DNA of 13,097 bases from Planctomycetota bacterium (GCA_021777685.1 JAJYDH010000134.1:1-13097), one strand, 5' to 3'; positions 1-6,838 are shown, counted from the first letter of the stretch. Numbers and translations are program-made. The notes: generated from the letters alone by a model not told the origin.

Positions 1-15
1 ATGACGGAGGTTTGA

Positions 16-294
16 GTGGCCGCGACTCCCGAAATATGGCTCACGTCGCGGCAGGCGTACTTCGCCATGTTCGAGTTCTTGCGCCGACACTTCGAACGAG
101 GTCCCACCGACGAGATTGGCGGCATTCTCGGCGGCCTCTCGCTGCTCGAGGACGGCACCGCCGCTGATCCCGCGATGTGGCTCGACTGGGAGGAAGCGAC
201 TGCGGCGGTCTTGGCGGCGGAGCGGATGTCCGGAGGGTATCGAGAGTCCGATCTCCGACTGGCTGATGCCCCACCTGATCGACATTGTCCATGA
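16..294 (+). CDS. Small conserved-looking protein of unknown function (92 aa)
   Basis: The start is GTG at 16, chosen because a strong ribosome binding site, ACGGAGG at 4-10, lies 5 nt upstream. The product is acidic, soluble-looking and helix-rich. It has an N-terminal aromatic stretch (LTSRQAYFAMFEFLRR), a Gly-rich turn (DEIGGILGGLSLLEDG) and a Trp-containing acidic stretch (AMWLDWEEA). There is no signal peptide and no membrane segment. The last ten or so residues (APPDRHCP) look like low-information tail. I do not recognise an enzymatic motif. Small acidic proteins placed directly behind another gene, as this one seems to be (an in-frame ATG...TGA reading ends at 15), are sometimes immunity or antitoxin proteins, but that is only a guess here. 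I am fairly sure it is a real gene and unsure of its role. Confidence 0.6.
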   Translation: MAATPEIWLTSRQAYFAMFEFLRRHFERGPTDEIGGILGGLSLLEDGTAADPAMWLDWEEATAAVLAAERMSGGYRESDLRLADAPPDRHCP

Positions 295-425
295 GGGGAT
301 TCCCCGCGTCCCGAGCCCTATCCGGGATCGTCCAACGGCCTGCAAATTCGGCAACGCCCGGCGGACAGGGCGCGGAGCGTCCCTACGGTGATTAACATAC
401 GATCGGGAAGAAAGGGAATAACGCC

Positions 426-782
426 ATGCCAATCCTCCAGGCCGATCCGATCCCAATCCGAGAGGAGGCCGATGGGTCGCTCCGGATCGGGAATACTCGG
501 GTCCTCCTCGAAATCGTCATCAACGCCTTCGAAGATGGTGCGACCCCGGAGACCATCGTCGACGGATACCCTTCCGTGCGGCTCTCGGACGTCTACGCGG
601 TGATTTCTTACTATCTCAATCATCGGGAAGAAGTCACCGAATACCTGCGACTTCGCGATCGGAGGGCGGCCGAAGTCGCCGCCCTGATCGCCTCGACTCA
701 GCGCGATCTGAGCGGGGTCCGTCATCGATTGCTCTCATCGCGCGATTCAGGCGAGGGTCGGGATGCTCCGGCTTGTCGCTGA
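426..782 (+). CDS. DUF433-family antitoxin of a DUF433/DUF5615 module
   Basis: This 118-residue protein has the DUF433 layout: an N-terminal strand region with RIGNTRV (about residues 20-26), then the helical segment EDGATPETIVDGYPSVRLSDVYAVISYYL cut here into its recognisable pieces (DGATPETIVDGYPSV, about 37-51, and VYAVISYYL, about 56-64), which forms the winged/HTH-like DNA-binding core. DUF433 proteins are antitoxin-like partners of PIN-like DUF5615 proteins. The C-terminal 40 residues are Arg- and Ser-rich and probably hold the toxin-binding tail. The ATG at 426 follows AGGGA with normal spacing. The 3' end overlaps the next gene by 20 nt, which suggests coupled translation and an antitoxin-first order. 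Autoregulation by the complex is usual for type II modules but no operator is identified here. Confidence 0.85.
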   Translation: MPILQADPIPIREEADGSLRIGNTRVLLEIVINAFEDGATPETIVDGYPSVRLSDVYAVISYYLNHREEVTEYLRLRDRRAAEVAALIASTQRDLSGVRHRLLSSRDSGEGRDAPACR

Positions 783-1113
783 CGAGAACTTCCATCGTGC
801 GATCGTCCGCGGCTTGAAGCGACGTGAGGCCGACCTTGACGTCGTCCGGGTACAGGACGTTGGGCTCCTCATGGCCGACGATCCCTCGATCCTGGCCTGG
901 GCCGCGAGCCAGGGTCGCATCCTCCTCACTCACGACCTGGCGACAGTCCCCGATTTCGCCTACGAGCGGGTGCGCGACGCATTGTCGATGCCAGGCGTTT
1001 TCGCCGCCAATACTCGATTGCCCGTCGCCCAGGTCATCGAAGATATCCTCTTGCTCGCGACCGACTCGGAACCCGAGGAATGGGAAGGGGTGGTGCTCTA
1101 CTTGCCGTTGTGA
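763..1113 (+). CDS. DUF5615 PIN-like toxin/nuclease
   Basis: This 116-residue protein starts LRLVADENFH, the typical DUF5615 opening, with Asp7-Glu8-Asn9 as the first acidic cluster. It continues with VRVQDVGLLMADDPSILAWA and the strand ending ILLTHD, the second conserved acidic site of the PIN-like fold. Its length matches the family (about 110-120). DUF5615 proteins are predicted Mg-dependent ribonucleases related to PIN/VapC toxins, and the upstream overlapping DUF433 gene would neutralise it. The ATG at 763 lies inside the antitoxin frame, preceded by GAGGG. The protein looks intact, with no frameshift and all expected acidic positions. Function as a toxin is inferred from family and context and is not shown by the sequence. 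Confidence 0.85.
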   Translation: MLRLVADENFHRAIVRGLKRREADLDVVRVQDVGLLMADDPSILAWAASQGRILLTHDLATVPDFAYERVRDALSMPGVFAANTRLPVAQVIEDILLLATDSEPEEWEGVVLYLPL

Positions 1114-1139
1114 GCTGACCGGGATTTCGTCGGGACATC

Positions 1140-1337
1140 GTGAAACTGCGAATCGAATTCGAACAAGAAGTCGACGGACGATGGATTGCGGATGTGCCCG
1201 CGTTCTCGGGCGTGATGGCCTATGGGGCGACTCGCCAGGATGTGGAAGATCGGGTTTGGTAACTCCTGGCCGGCGTGATCTCGGACCGGCTCGCCCACGG
1301 CGAGGCGATCGGTGAATTTCCGGTTGATCAGAGATAA
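1140..1337 (+). pseudogene. HicB-like antitoxin gene interrupted by an in-frame TAA
   Basis: From GTG at 1140 the frame reads VKLRIEFEQEVDGRWIADVP, then FSGVMAYGATRQDVEDRVW, then TAA at 1260-1262. It then resumes in the same frame as LLAGVISDRLAHGEAIGEF up to a TAA at 1335-1337. This is the usual planctomycete HicB-like partial RNase H-fold protein (EVDGRWIAEVP...GVMAYGATREEA...VEALALRVIADRLEHGE). The homology runs across the stop without any indel, so a nonsense substitution is the simplest explanation. The first half alone would give 40 residues, too short for the fold. It follows the DUF5615 gene by 26 nt and its 3' end overlaps the convergent DUF1854 gene by 10 nt. No HicA partner is nearby. 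A sequencing error at 1260-1262 would restore a 65-residue gene. Confidence 0.75.
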
Positions 1338-1792
1338 CGCTCCAGGATGCGCCGGCTGTGGTGGTCGAGGGCCTTCGTGTCGGCGATCAGGTAGCGCAGC
1401 CCCTTGGCGTCGATGATCAAGGCCCGGTCGTGCGCGAGACGGCGGACATTCTCGTCGCCGTCGAGCCCGAATTGCGTCGGGCCGCGATCGGTCTCGACCT
1501 CCCAGGTAGGCGGGAAGGTGTCGATGTCCACGCGGACGATCCGGCGGATGACCGGCAGGAACTCGCGGCGGGATAGCTCTCCGATCACCATCTGACGGTT
1601 CTCGGCCGAGAGGTCGTCCAGGGTCTCGATCTGGACCAACTCCTGCCCGGTCGGGCCGCAGATCGAGATCCAGCGGGTCGGGTCGGAGATCGGGAAGGCG
1701 CGGACGGGCTCGACCCCGACGTGGCGCTCGCCGAACTCGTCGGTCAGGTTGAGCCGGCCCCAGGCGTCGACTTCCAGTTCGAGGTGGATCAT
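1328..1792 (-). CDS. DUF1854 family protein, cyanophycin-associated
   Basis: This 154-residue cytosolic protein has the DUF1854 hallmarks in order: HVGVEPVRAFPISDP (about residues 24-38), an IETLDDL segment, ELSRREFLPVIRRI (about 72-85), then WEVETDRGPTQF (about 96-107) and a C-terminal RYLIADTKALDHHSRR before the last helix. The family has no known biochemical activity. It is recurrently found beside a dedicated ABC transporter and cyanophycin synthetase genes, as here. The ATG overlaps the stop of the ABC gene (ATGA), so it is almost certainly co-translated with it and may act on, or regulate, that transporter. Length is normal for the family. The cyanophycin link comes from gene neighbourhood in other genomes and is not visible in the protein itself. 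Confidence 0.88.
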   Translation of the reverse strand: MIHLELEVDAWGRLNLTDEFGERHVGVEPVRAFPISDPTRWISICGPTGQELVQIETLDDLSAENRQMVIGELSRREFLPVIRRIVRVDIDTFPPTWEVETDRGPTQFGLDGDENVRRLAHDRALIIDAKGLRYLIADTKALDHHSRRILERYL

Positions 1793-3990
1793 ACGGCCAG
1801 CTCCCTCGCCATCTCGGCCTGGGCTTTGTGGAGTCGGAAGTACGTCCCCTCGCGTTCGAGCAACTCCTGGTGGGGGCCGACCTCGACGATCCGGCCATTT
1901 TCGAGGACGACCAGGCGGTCGGCCTTCCGGAGCGTACTGAGGCGGTGGGCGACGGCGATCGTGGTCCGGCCCCGGACGAGGTTGTCGAGCGCCTCCTGGA
2001 TCTCGCGCTCGGTCTCGGTGTCGACCGAGGAGGTCGCCTCGTCGAGGATCAGGATCTTGGGGTCGATCAGGAGCGCCCGGGCCATCGAGATCCTCTGGCG
2101 TTCGCCCCCGGAGAGCGATTGCCCGCGCTCGCCGACCAGCGTGTCGTAGCCGTCGGCCAGCTTGAGGATGAACTCGTGGGCCTTGGCGGCGCGGGCCGCC
2201 GCGATGATCTCGCCCCGGTCGGCGTCGGGCCGGCCATAGGCGATATTCTCCGCGATGGTTCCGAAGAAGAGGAAGGGCTCCTGGAGGACCAGGCCGATGT
2301 GCCTCCGATACGACTCCACCGGGAACCGCCGCAGGTCGACGCCGTCGACCAGGATCGCCCCCTCGCTGACGTCGTAGAACCGGCAGGCCAGGTTGACCAG
2401 CGTGCTCTTGCCGGCACCGCTGGGACCGACGAGGCCGATCATCTCGCCTGGCCGGATCGCCAGGTCGATCCCCTGGAGGACGCGTCGGTTGCCGTAGCGG
2501 AAGCCGACGTTCTGGAATGCGATCTCGCCCCGGATCTCGCCCGGCTCGACCGGTCGGGCGGGCTCGGGGACCGTCGACACCCGATCCAGGATCTCCCAGA
2601 TCCGCTGGGCGCTGGCGGCGGCCCGCTGGGTCGCCTGGACCATCCGGCTCAGCGATTCGAGCCGGGTGTAGAAACGGATGATGTACGCCTGGAAGCCGAG
2701 GAGCACGCCGGTGGTGAGCTGCCCCTGGAAGATCAGCCAGGCCCCATAGGCCCAGATGATGAGCAGTCCGGCCTGGGTCATCAGCCCGACCATCGGCCCG
2801 AAGAAGGCCCAGGTGGCGTTGACCTTGTTGTTCACCCTCACATTGCGCTCGTTGGCCGCCTTGAACCGTTCGACCTCGCGTTTCCCCTGGGCGAACGCCT
2901 TCACGACGCGGATGCCCGGGATGGTGTCGGCCAGGACGCTGGTGATCTCGGCCCAGGCCCGGCTCGTCACCTGGAACCCGCCCCGGAGCTTGTCGCGGAC
3001 CCGGTAGGTCAGCCAGAAGATGATCGGGAACGGGGCGAGGGTCGCCACGGCGAGCCGGGGGTTGATCGCCAGGAGGACCGCCGCCGTGCCGAACATCATC
3101 AGGATGTCGGTGATGAAGTCGAGCAGGCTGATCGACAGGAAGGTGCAGATCCGGTCCGAGTCCGAGCTGATCCTCGACATCAGGTCGCCGGTCCGCTTGC
3201 CGCCGAAGAATTCGAGCGACAGGCCGTGGAGATGCCGATAGGTCTGCGTCCGGAGGTCGGCGCTGATCCGCTCGCCGACCCAGGCGATGACGTAAGTCTT
3301 GGCCCAGCCGAGGAGCCAGGCCAGGACCGCCGCCCCGGCCAGCCCGCCCAGGTAGAGCCAGACGAGCGAGAAGCTGACCGGCTGGCCGTTCTCACGGGGG
3401 TGGAGGACGTCGTCGACCAGGGGGATGGTCAGGTAGGGCGGCACGAGGCTGGCGGCCGTGCTCGCCAGCGACAGGACGAACCCAAGAGCGATGACGCCGG
3501 CCCTCGGCCGGGCGAAGTGCAGGAGCCGGATCAACGACGAGGCCGTCGGCACCGGGACGGCCTCGGTCGCCTCGATGTCCTGGCCCGCGACCGATGTGCC
3601 GGTGGACTCCTTCTCCCTCGATTCATATCGAGCGATCAGGCGGTGTACCGCTGGGGCCCGGTCGATCGTGTATCGCCAGGACCCCAGGAGACCGTCGGGC
3701 CCGGTCAGTTCGAGCGATCCCAGGCCCGCGCGATCCCTGGACCGGAGTACGAGCGTCGCATCGAGAGCCCTGGCAATCTGGCCAAGATCTGAGAAGCCGA
3801 GTAGTCTATGTGCGGTCAGTACGACCAGGCTTTCCGCGTAATGAAGGTGTTCATCGAGGTCCGGTGCAAACCAGGCGAGCACCGTCTCGCCGTCTTGAAG
3901 CGAGGCCTCGACCTCGGCCGTCCATCGCTGGGGTATCGGTGCCTGAGGAGTCTGGGGTCGGTCCAAGGCGAGAGCAACTCCTTCGGCCAA
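1789..3990 (-). CDS. Cyanophycin-associated ABC transporter, fused TMD-NBD with extra N-terminal domain
   Basis: This 733-residue half-transporter of the exporter type would work as a homodimer in the inner membrane. Residues 1-150 form an extra soluble domain with a PH-like segment (VVLTAHRLLGFSD, about 56-68), joined by a polar linker. Residues 160-460 are the six-helix membrane domain. Residues 487-733 are the ATPase, with Walker A GPSGAGKST at 522-530, Q-loop Gln570, signature LSGGERQ at 626-632, Walker B ILILDE at 646-651 and switch His682, so it looks fully active. The N-terminal extension and the coupled downstream DUF1854 gene mark the subtype associated with cyanophycin genes. The substrate is unknown; peptide or dipeptide export is only a guess. 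The start is uncertain: TTG at 3990 is the longest option, while TTG at 3966 lies behind a GAAGGAG. A -10-like TACAAT is present upstream on this strand. Confidence 0.9.
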   Translation of the reverse strand: MAEGVALALDRPQTPQAPIPQRWTAEVEASLQDGETVLAWFAPDLDEHLHYAESLVVLTAHRLLGFSDLGQIARALDATLVLRSRDRAGLGSLELTGPDGLLGSWRYTIDRAPAVHRLIARYESREKESTGTSVAGQDIEATEAVPVPTASSLIRLLHFARPRAGVIALGFVLSLASTAASLVPPYLTIPLVDDVLHPRENGQPVSFSLVWLYLGGLAGAAVLAWLLGWAKTYVIAWVGERISADLRTQTYRHLHGLSLEFFGGKRTGDLMSRISSDSDRICTFLSISLLDFITDILMMFGTAAVLLAINPRLAVATLAPFPIIFWLTYRVRDKLRGGFQVTSRAWAEITSVLADTIPGIRVVKAFAQGKREVERFKAANERNVRVNNKVNATWAFFGPMVGLMTQAGLLIIWAYGAWLIFQGQLTTGVLLGFQAYIIRFYTRLESLSRMVQATQRAAASAQRIWEILDRVSTVPEPARPVEPGEIRGEIAFQNVGFRYGNRRVLQGIDLAIRPGEMIGLVGPSGAGKSTLVNLACRFYDVSEGAILVDGVDLRRFPVESYRRHIGLVLQEPFLFFGTIAENIAYGRPDADRGEIIAAARAAKAHEFILKLADGYDTLVGERGQSLSGGERQRISMARALLIDPKILILDEATSSVDTETEREIQEALDNLVRGRTTIAVAHRLSTLRKADRLVVLENGRIVEVGPHQELLEREGTYFRLHKAQAEMARELAV

Positions 3991-4181
3991 CCTGGCGGGG
4001 GCCGATCGACAAGACCGACCGAGGATCGAGGGCCGACGGACGTCGTCGACCCGTTCCGAGGCTCGGCGCCGCGGTCTAGCATTGTAGGCCCGAATCTCCC
4101 GCGGAAAAGGCGGGAATCTCCGATAGTCTCGCGGTTTGCCGATTGTTGGCCGAATTCATCATTTCAACTCGTCCCTTGCGG

Positions 4182-4211
4182 TTGATTTTCGCCGGGTCGG
4201 GGACCTAAAAT
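4182..4211 (+). promoter_or_regulatory. Predicted sigma70-type promoter for the CphA-like gene
   Basis: TTGATT at 4182-4187 and TAAAAT at 4206-4211 are separated by 18 bp, the best match to a housekeeping promoter in the non-coding region. Transcription would begin near 4218, giving a leader of about 300 nt before the coding region at 4521. Planctomycete promoters are poorly characterised, so this rests on consensus match and on its position in a locally AT-richer stretch. Confidence 0.4.
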
Positions 4212-4217
4212 AGTTGA

Positions 4218-4241
4218 GCTTCCAACAGCGAGGCTGGAAGC
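4218..4241 (+). promoter_or_regulatory. Inverted repeat at the predicted 5' end of the leader
   Basis: GCTTCCA (4218-4224) and TGGAAGC (4235-4241) form a perfect 7-bp stem with a 10-nt loop. It begins about 7 bp after the predicted -10, so the transcript would start with this hairpin. It could protect the 5' end or be an operator; neither can be decided from sequence alone. Confidence 0.35.
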
Positions 4242-4298
4242 ATCCGTATCTCAGTGGGACACTCGTTGTCCGATCGGAACGCCTCCAGGGCCCGGGCC

Positions 4299-4321
4299 TC
4301 CCGACGATTCGTGCGTCGGGA
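4299..4321 (+). promoter_or_regulatory. Inverted repeat in the leader
   Basis: TCCCGACG (4299-4306) and CGTCGGGA (4314-4321) form a perfect 8-bp stem around a 7-nt loop, in the middle of the presumed leader. No U-tract follows, so it is not an intrinsic terminator of the usual kind. It may be a cis-regulatory RNA element or a protein-binding site. Confidence 0.35.
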
Positions 4322-4403
4322 TGGCTCGCAGGGCCGGGGTTTCACGTCTCGAGGCGTCTTCCTCCCTTCTCATGCTCTGCTGACTCGAGCGACTTGAGAT
4401 CGG

Positions 4404-4422
4404 CCCGCCCTTTCGGGGCGGG
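4404..4422 (+). promoter_or_regulatory. GC-rich hairpin about 100 nt before the CphA-like start
   Basis: CCCGCCC (4404-4410) and GGGCGGG (4416-4422) pair perfectly around a 5-nt loop (TTTCG). A second, weaker stem GGGGA/TCCCC follows at about 4425-4440. There is no T-run. This could be part of a folded leader or an attenuator-like structure. Confidence 0.3.
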
Positions 4423-4520
4423 GTGGGGACTCGTCTCCCCGGCGCATTCCTCTCCAATCGCGCCGCGACGAGTAGACTCGGGGGTCGGCCGGTCCGCTGG
4501 GGGCTTCTTGGGAGATCATG

Positions 4521-6800
4521 ATGCGATTCCGCAAGGTCCTGGCCCTCCGGGGCCCGAACTACTGGGCCAACTTTCCCGTGCTCGAAGCCTGGGTCGACCT
4601 GGAGGAGCTCAAGGACTCGCCATCCGACGAGCTGCCGGGGTTCAACGACCGGCTCAAGTCGTGGCTCCCTTCCATGATCGAGCATCGGTGCAGCGTCGGA
4701 GATCGGGGAGGGTTCTTCGAACGGCTGCGGCGGGGGACCTGGCAGGGGCACATCCTGGAGCACGTCGCGCTCGAGCTCCAGTGCCTGATCGGCATCGATG
4801 TCGGGTTCGGCCGGGCGCGTGAGACGAACGAGGACGGGGTTTACAAGGTCGTCATCGAATACGAAGAGGAAGAGGTGGGACGGGCCGCGCTGGAGCGGGG
4901 CATGGAACTCTGCCTCGCGGCCGTCTACGACCGTCCGTTCGACGTGGCCGCCGAGCTTGAAGCGCTCAAGAAACTGCATCGCGAGGTCCGACTCCCGTCC
5001 GGCCCGGCCGCGATCGTCGAGGCCGCCCGCGCGCGTAACATCCCGGCCCATCGACTGAACCGGGACGGCCTGATCCTGCTCGGGCAGGGGGCGAAGCAGC
5101 GCCGGGTCCTGGGTTCGAATACCGATCGGACGGGCGCCATCGCGGAGTCGATCGCGGGCGATCGGGAGCTTTCGCGCTCGCTGCTCCGGGCGGTCGGCGT
5201 CCCCGTGCCCGAGGATGACCCGTGCGGCCAACTTTCGGGCGAGGAGCACCGCCTGCTCGTCGTCGGCGACCGCGTGGTGGCCGCCGCCCGACGGGGGGCG
5301 ACCGTCGTCGACGTCACGGATCGGGTCCACCCCGAGATCGCGGCCTTCGCCGTCGACGCGGCGCGGGTGGTCGGTCTGGACGTCGCGGGCGTCGACGTGG
5401 CGGCCCACAATATCGCCCGGCCGCTCGGCGAGCATCGGGGCGTCGTGACCGGCGTCCACGCCTCGCCCGACCTGGCCATCCACCTGGCGCCGGATGAGGG
5501 CAAGCCCCGCCCCGTTGGCGAGGCGATCGTCGACTCGCTCTTCGAAGCCGGCGACAACGGCCGGATTCCGCTCATCGCCGTGACCGGGGTCAACGGCAAG
5601 ACGACGACGACCCGGCTCATCGCCCACATCCTGGACCGGACCGGCCTGACGGTCGGGATGACCTGCACGGAAGGGATCTATGTCGACGGCCGGCTGATCG
5701 AGTCGGGCGATTGCAGCGGGCCCCGGAGCGCCCGCGCGATCCTGATGAATCCGCTCGTCGAGGCGGCCGTGCTCGAATGCGCCCGGGGGGGCATCCTCCG
5801 CGAAGGGCTCGGCTTCGACCGTTGCGACGTCGCCGTTGTGACGAACATCGGCGAGGGGGACCATCTCGGCCTGGCCGACATCGAGAGCCTGGAGAAGCTC
5901 GCCCGCGTCAAGAAGACGATCGTCGACGTCGTGATGCGACCGGACGGGCATGCGGTCCTGAACGCCGCCGACCCCCTCGTGGCCGGGATGGCGGAGGGCT
6001 GCAAGGGCCGGGTCGTCTTCTTCGCCCGCGACCCCGAGAATGCCGTCCTCTCCGCCCATCGGGCCGGCGGGGGCAAGGTGGCGTTCGTCCGCGACGAGAC
6101 GATCGTCGTCGCCGAGGGGGATCGGGAAGAGGCGGTCGTCACGCTCGCCCGGGTCCCGCTCACCTTCCAGGGCCGGGTCGGCTTCCAGGTGGAGAACGCC
6201 CTCGCCTCGGCGGCGGCCTGCTGGTCCAACGGCGTCCCGGTCTCGGCGATCCGGGCCGGCCTCGAATCGTTCCGGGGCGACGCCATCGACGCCCCCGGCC
6301 GGTTCAACGTGCTCCACAAGCACGGGGCGACCGTGATCGTCGACTACGGTCACAACCCGTCGGCCAGGGCGGCGCTGGTCGAGGCCCTGAACCATTTCCC
6401 CCACGAGCGTCGGGTCATCGTCTGCTCGGCGGACGGCGACCGGACCGACGATTCGATCGTCCGCCAGGGGGAGATCCTCGGCGACGGCTTCGACCGCGTG
6501 ATCCTCTATGAGGACAGGAATCGTCGAGGTCGTGCCGAGGGGGCGATCTTCGAACTCCTGAAGCGAGGGCTCGCCGGAGGCCGGCGCGTCCGGTCGGTCG
6601 AGGCGATCCACGGCGAGGCGGCGGCGATCGAGCTCGCGATGCGCGATCTGGCCGCCGGCGATCTGGTCGTGGTCCAGTCGGACGAGGACGTCATCGCGAC
6701 CCGCGCCGTCGTCGAGGCCAGGCTGGCCGAGATCCCGGCGCCCGAGTTGGACGAAGCCATGCCGAGCCGGCCGGCCAAGGCCCTGCAACCCGCCTCCTGA
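4521..6800 (+). CDS. Cyanophycin synthetase-like variant (CphA family) with degenerate ATP-grasp domain
   Basis: The product has 759 residues, against about 870-900 for CphA1, which makes cyanophycin (poly-Asp with Arg side chains) in the cytosol. ATG 4521 is preferred over 4518 because GGAG at 4511-4514 is then 6 nt away. The N domain (1-160) is complete and carries HxxEH (HILEH, 77-81). The middle ATP-grasp domain is cut to about 150-190 residues. After VGVPVPE (225-231) the KPLDGNQGRGV-type nucleotide loop is missing and the frame goes straight to EEHRLLVVG (241-249). A second block is missing before DVTDRVHPE (264-272). The usual metal ligands in the EVN motif are Gly311 and His313 here; Asp292 is kept. 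The Mur-ligase domain (about 345-735) looks intact, with TGVNGKTTTTR at 355-365 and VDYGHNP at 607-613. Adding Arg is plausible and adding Asp is not. It resembles the short CphA-like variants known beside true cphA in some betaproteobacteria. It is divergent from the ABC/DUF1854 pair. Confidence 0.88.
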   Translation: MRFRKVLALRGPNYWANFPVLEAWVDLEELKDSPSDELPGFNDRLKSWLPSMIEHRCSVGDRGGFFERLRRGTWQGHILEHVALELQCLIGIDVGFGRARETNEDGVYKVVIEYEEEEVGRAALERGMELCLAAVYDRPFDVAAELEALKKLHREVRLPSGPAAIVEAARARNIPAHRLNRDGLILLGQGAKQRRVLGSNTDRTGAIAESIAGDRELSRSLLRAVGVPVPEDDPCGQLSGEEHRLLVVGDRVVAAARRGATVVDVTDRVHPEIAAFAVDAARVVGLDVAGVDVAAHNIARPLGEHRGVVTGVHASPDLAIHLAPDEGKPRPVGEAIVDSLFEAGDNGRIPLIAVTGVNGKTTTTRLIAHILDRTGLTVGMTCTEGIYVDGRLIESGDCSGPRSARAILMNPLVEAAVLECARGGILREGLGFDRCDVAVVTNIGEGDHLGLADIESLEKLARVKKTIVDVVMRPDGHAVLNAADPLVAGMAEGCKGRVVFFARDPENAVLSAHRAGGGKVAFVRDETIVVAEGDREEAVVTLARVPLTFQGRVGFQVENALASAAACWSNGVPVSAIRAGLESFRGDAIDAPGRFNVLHKHGATVIVDYGHNPSARAALVEALNHFPHERRVIVCSADGDRTDDSIVRQGEILGDGFDRVILYEDRNRRGRAEGAIFELLKRGLAGGRRVRSVEAIHGEAAAIELAMRDLAAGDLVVVQSDEDVIATRAVVEARLAEIPAPELDEAMPSRPAKALQPAS

Positions 6801-6808
6801 GCGAAACC

Positions 6809-6838
6809 GGCGGGGCCGACACGGAGGTCGGCCCCGCC
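6809..6838. terminator. Strong hairpin terminator between convergent genes
   Basis: GGCGGGGCCGAC (6809-6820) and GTCGGCCCCGCC (6827-6838) pair perfectly over 12 bp with a 6-nt loop, 8 bp after the CphA-like stop and 19 bp before the end of the convergent epimerase gene. There is no clear U-tract on either side, but position and strength suggest a terminator acting in both directions. Confidence 0.75.

Larger units (their letters stand above)
3991..4520. other. Divergent intergenic region between the ABC and CphA-like genes
   Basis: About 530 bp without a credible gene on either strand. It is visibly less GC-rich between about 4080 and 4215 than its surroundings. It holds a good + strand promoter (4182-4211), a possible minus-strand -10 (TACAAT, complement of 4081-4086, weak -35) and several perfect inverted repeats: TCCCGC/GCGGGA at 4097-4115, flanked by the direct repeat GAATCTC, then 4218-4241, 4299-4321 and 4404-4422. 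The 4097-4115 repeat lies just upstream of, or overlapping, the -35 of the minus-strand candidate, so it could be an operator. I see no tRNA, no known riboswitch class I can name, and no mobile-element remnant. Confidence 0.7.

Noticed and set aside
1..15. End of an upstream gene (ATG ACG GAG GTT TGA)
   Set aside because: Only five codons are inside the window, so the frame and identity cannot be supported.
1828..3792. Long open frame on the + strand, opposite the ABC transporter gene
   Set aside because: Its translation is Asp/Gly/Arg/Pro-rich without any domain, which is what high-GC codon bias produces opposite a real gene; the minus-strand frame has every ABC motif.
4299..4422. Leader stems as an intrinsic terminator
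   Set aside because: No T-run follows any of the stems, and the gene downstream needs to be transcribed.
5205..5330. A frameshift or assembly deletion as explanation for the short ATP-grasp domain
   Set aside because: Two separate in-frame losses plus substitution of two metal-ligand positions further on point to natural degeneration. An assembly error would not change Glu and Asn outside the deleted parts.
4251..6788. 845-codon open frame on the minus strand opposite the CphA-like gene
   Set aside because: Arg/Asp/Pro-rich low-complexity translation; the + strand frame has full CphA-family homology and a ribosome binding site.
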